Source: Streptomyces mirabilis (GTDB lineage Bacteria > Actinomycetota > Actinomycetes > Streptomycetales > Streptomycetaceae). Taken from it: a DNA stretch of 64,000 nucleotides. Position numbers and translations under genes: made by a program. Position 1 is the stretch's first letter. Each line of letters begins with the position of its first letter. A model generated the notes under the pieces. That model saw only the letters and a program-made list of their open reading frames with translations, did not search any database and was not told the DNA's origin. The stretch covers positions 7,750,001 to 7,814,000 of the forward strand of contig NZ_CP074102.1 in the NCBI RefSeq assembly GCF_018310535.1. Reading direction: 5' to 3'. Positions 62,883 through 64,000 of the stretch are shown here, piece after piece.

Positions 62883-63749
62883 CTACAGCGCCCGGAAAAG
62901 TCCCTCCTGGACGACCGAGACGAGCAGGCGTCCCTCCAGGTCGTAGATGCGCCCGCGGGCCAGCCCGCGCCCGCCCGTCGCGATCGGCGACTCCTGGTCG
63001 TACAGGAACCACTCGTCCGCGCGGAACGGCCGGTGGAACCACATCGCATGGTCGAGCGAGGCCATGTCGAAGCCGCGCGGACCCCACAGCGGCTCCACCG
63101 GGATGCGGACGGCGTCCAGGAGGGTCATGTCGCTCGCGTAGGTGAGGGCGCAGGTGTGCACAAGCGGTTCGTCGCCCAGTGGCCCGACGGCACGCATCCA
63201 CACCGCGCTGCGCGGCTCCGCGTCCTTGATCTCCTCCGGGGTCCAGCGCAGTCCGTCCACATACCGGATGTCGAACGGCTGACGGCGCGCCATGCGCTCC
63301 AGCGACTCGGGAAGCGCGCCCAGATGCTCGGTTATCTCCTGCGAGACCGTCGGCAGCGACTCCGGGTGCGGGATCTCACGGGCCGGCGGCAGCTGGTGCT
63401 CGAAGCTTCCGTCCTCAGGCTTGTGAAAGGAGGCGGTCAGATTGAAGATCGTGCGGCCCTGCTGCACGGCGGTGACGCGACGAGTGGTGAACGACCGCCC
63501 GTCCCTGACCCGTTCGACCTGGTACACGATCGGCACGCCCGGCCGGCCCGGGCGCAGGAAGTACGCGTGCAGCGAGTGCACCGGCCGGTCGCCCTCGGTG
63601 GTGCGCCCGGCCGCCACCAGGGCCTGGCCCGCCACCTGGCCGCCGAAGACCCGCTGCAGTTTTTCGTCCGGGCTGCGGCCACGGAAGATGTTGACCTCGA
63701 TCTGCTCCAGGTCGAGCAGGTCGACGAGCCTCTCGGCTGGGTTCGTCAT
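62883..63749 (-). CDS. tesB: Acyl-CoA thioesterase II
   Basis: The 288-aa double-hotdog thioesterase shows VFGGQVAGQALVAAGRTTEGDRPVHSLHAYFLRPG, the conserved LTASFHKPEDGSFEHQ, and the second hotdog ASLDHAMWFHRPFRADEWFLYDQESPIATGGRGLARGRIYD. It hydrolyses medium- and long-chain acyl-CoA to free acid and CoA. It lies 19 bp behind the gene cut by the right window edge. Confidence 0.94.
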   Translation of the reverse strand: MTNPAERLVDLLDLEQIEVNIFRGRSPDEKLQRVFGGQVAGQALVAAGRTTEGDRPVHSLHAYFLRPGRPGVPIVYQVERVRDGRSFTTRRVTAVQQGRTIFNLTASFHKPEDGSFEHQLPPAREIPHPESLPTVSQEITEHLGALPESLERMARRQPFDIRYVDGLRWTPEEIKDAEPRSAVWMRAVGPLGDEPLVHTCALTYASDMTLLDAVRIPVEPLWGPRGFDMASLDHAMWFHRPFRADEWFLYDQESPIATGGRGLARGRIYDLEGRLLVSVVQEGLFRAL

Positions 63750-63768
63750 GTGTGGGATTCTCCTGTGC

Positions 63769-64000
63769 TCACAACTGGCCGACGTCGGTGACCTTGACGA
63801 CCGCGCGACCCTCCGCGTCGGAGGCCACGAGGTCGACCTCCGCGCTGATGCCCCAGTCGTGGTCACCGTTCGGGTCGGCGAAGGTCTGACGGACGCGCCA
63901 CAGACCGTTCTGCGGCTCCTCCACGATCGACAGCAGCTTGGGGCCACGGGCGTCGGGGCCTGTGCCGAGGTCCTCGTACTCGTCCCAGTACTTGTCCATC
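63769..64000 (-). CDS. 3' end of a probable DEAD/DEAH helicase (DUF3516-type C-terminus)
   Basis: Only the last 76 codons are present: DKYWDEYEDLGTGPDARGP then KLLSIVEEPQNGLWRVRQTFADPNGDHDWGISAEVDL and VKVTDVGQL. This ending resembles what I recall of Streptomyces superfamily II helicases with DUF3516, often next to tesB. A Met codon at 63997-63999 lies at the window edge, but a longer gene is likelier than a 76-aa protein. Confidence 0.55.
   Translation of the reverse strand, partial: MDKYWDEYEDLGTGPDARGPKLLSIVEEPQNGLWRVRQTFADPNGDHDWGISAEVDLVASDAEGRAVVKVTDVGQL

Overview
The window reads as chromosomal DNA from a high-GC actinomycete, almost certainly Streptomyces. The signs are very strong third-position G/C in every real gene, frequent GTG starts, many ATGA stop/start overlaps, a complete conservon (cvnABCD), Streptomyces-type G/C-rich intergenic hairpin repeats, and families typical of the genus (SWIM/SNF2 pair, LC7 proteins, a DUF6397-like protein, secreted glycoside hydrolases). 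I saw no rRNA, tRNA, CRISPR array or complete insertion sequence.

1-17.4 kb is a choline/glycine-betaine catabolic island. It has a betaine-aldehyde-type dehydrogenase, a glycine betaine ABC importer (ATPase, a double-permease fusion, a binding lipoprotein), a dimethylglycine/sarcosine-oxidising flavoprotein, folD, glyA and heterotetrameric sarcosine oxidase. Two more folate enzymes (a methylene-THF-reductase-like protein and purU) stand at its left edge. Together they would import betaine, strip its methyl groups to glycine, load the carbon onto tetrahydrofolate, release it as formate and convert glycine to serine. The sarcosine oxidase delta and alpha subunits are one continuous frame joined by a linker that appears to come from an intergenic repeat. 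A shared motif, GTTGYGYA repeated at 19-bp spacing, lies upstream of the two main transcription units.

17.4-30.2 kb is a plastic region. It holds non-coding DNA with several hairpins, a tyrosine-integrase remnant, a decayed secreted glycosidase, and an intact LacI-controlled sugar locus (regulator, binding protein, two permeases, cytoplasmic glycosidase, secreted glycosidase with ricin-type lectin domain). It also holds a GMC oxidoreductase cut by an in-frame TGA and a frameshifted PaaI thioesterase.

30.2-33.5 kb is a TetR-controlled locus with a zinc alcohol dehydrogenase and two tautomerase-like proteins, of which one keeps and one lacks the N-terminal proline; four copies of one palindrome flank the regulator. 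33.5-39.8 kb has an aldehyde dehydrogenase with a GAF-type regulator, a Tat-exported amidase, and a permease/formamidase pair. 39.9-44.0 kb is the xylose locus (ROK regulator, xylB, divergent xylA).

44-64 kb is mostly conserved Streptomyces core: a proline-rich membrane protein, a phytase-like esterase, the SWIM/SNF2 pair, a fatty acid desaturase, small hypothetical genes, a PadR regulator with a divergent hydrolase, a methyltransferase, an MHYT sensor, the conservon followed by a second LC7 protein, a DUF6397-like protein, acyl-CoA thioesterase II, and the 3' end of a probable helicase at the right edge.
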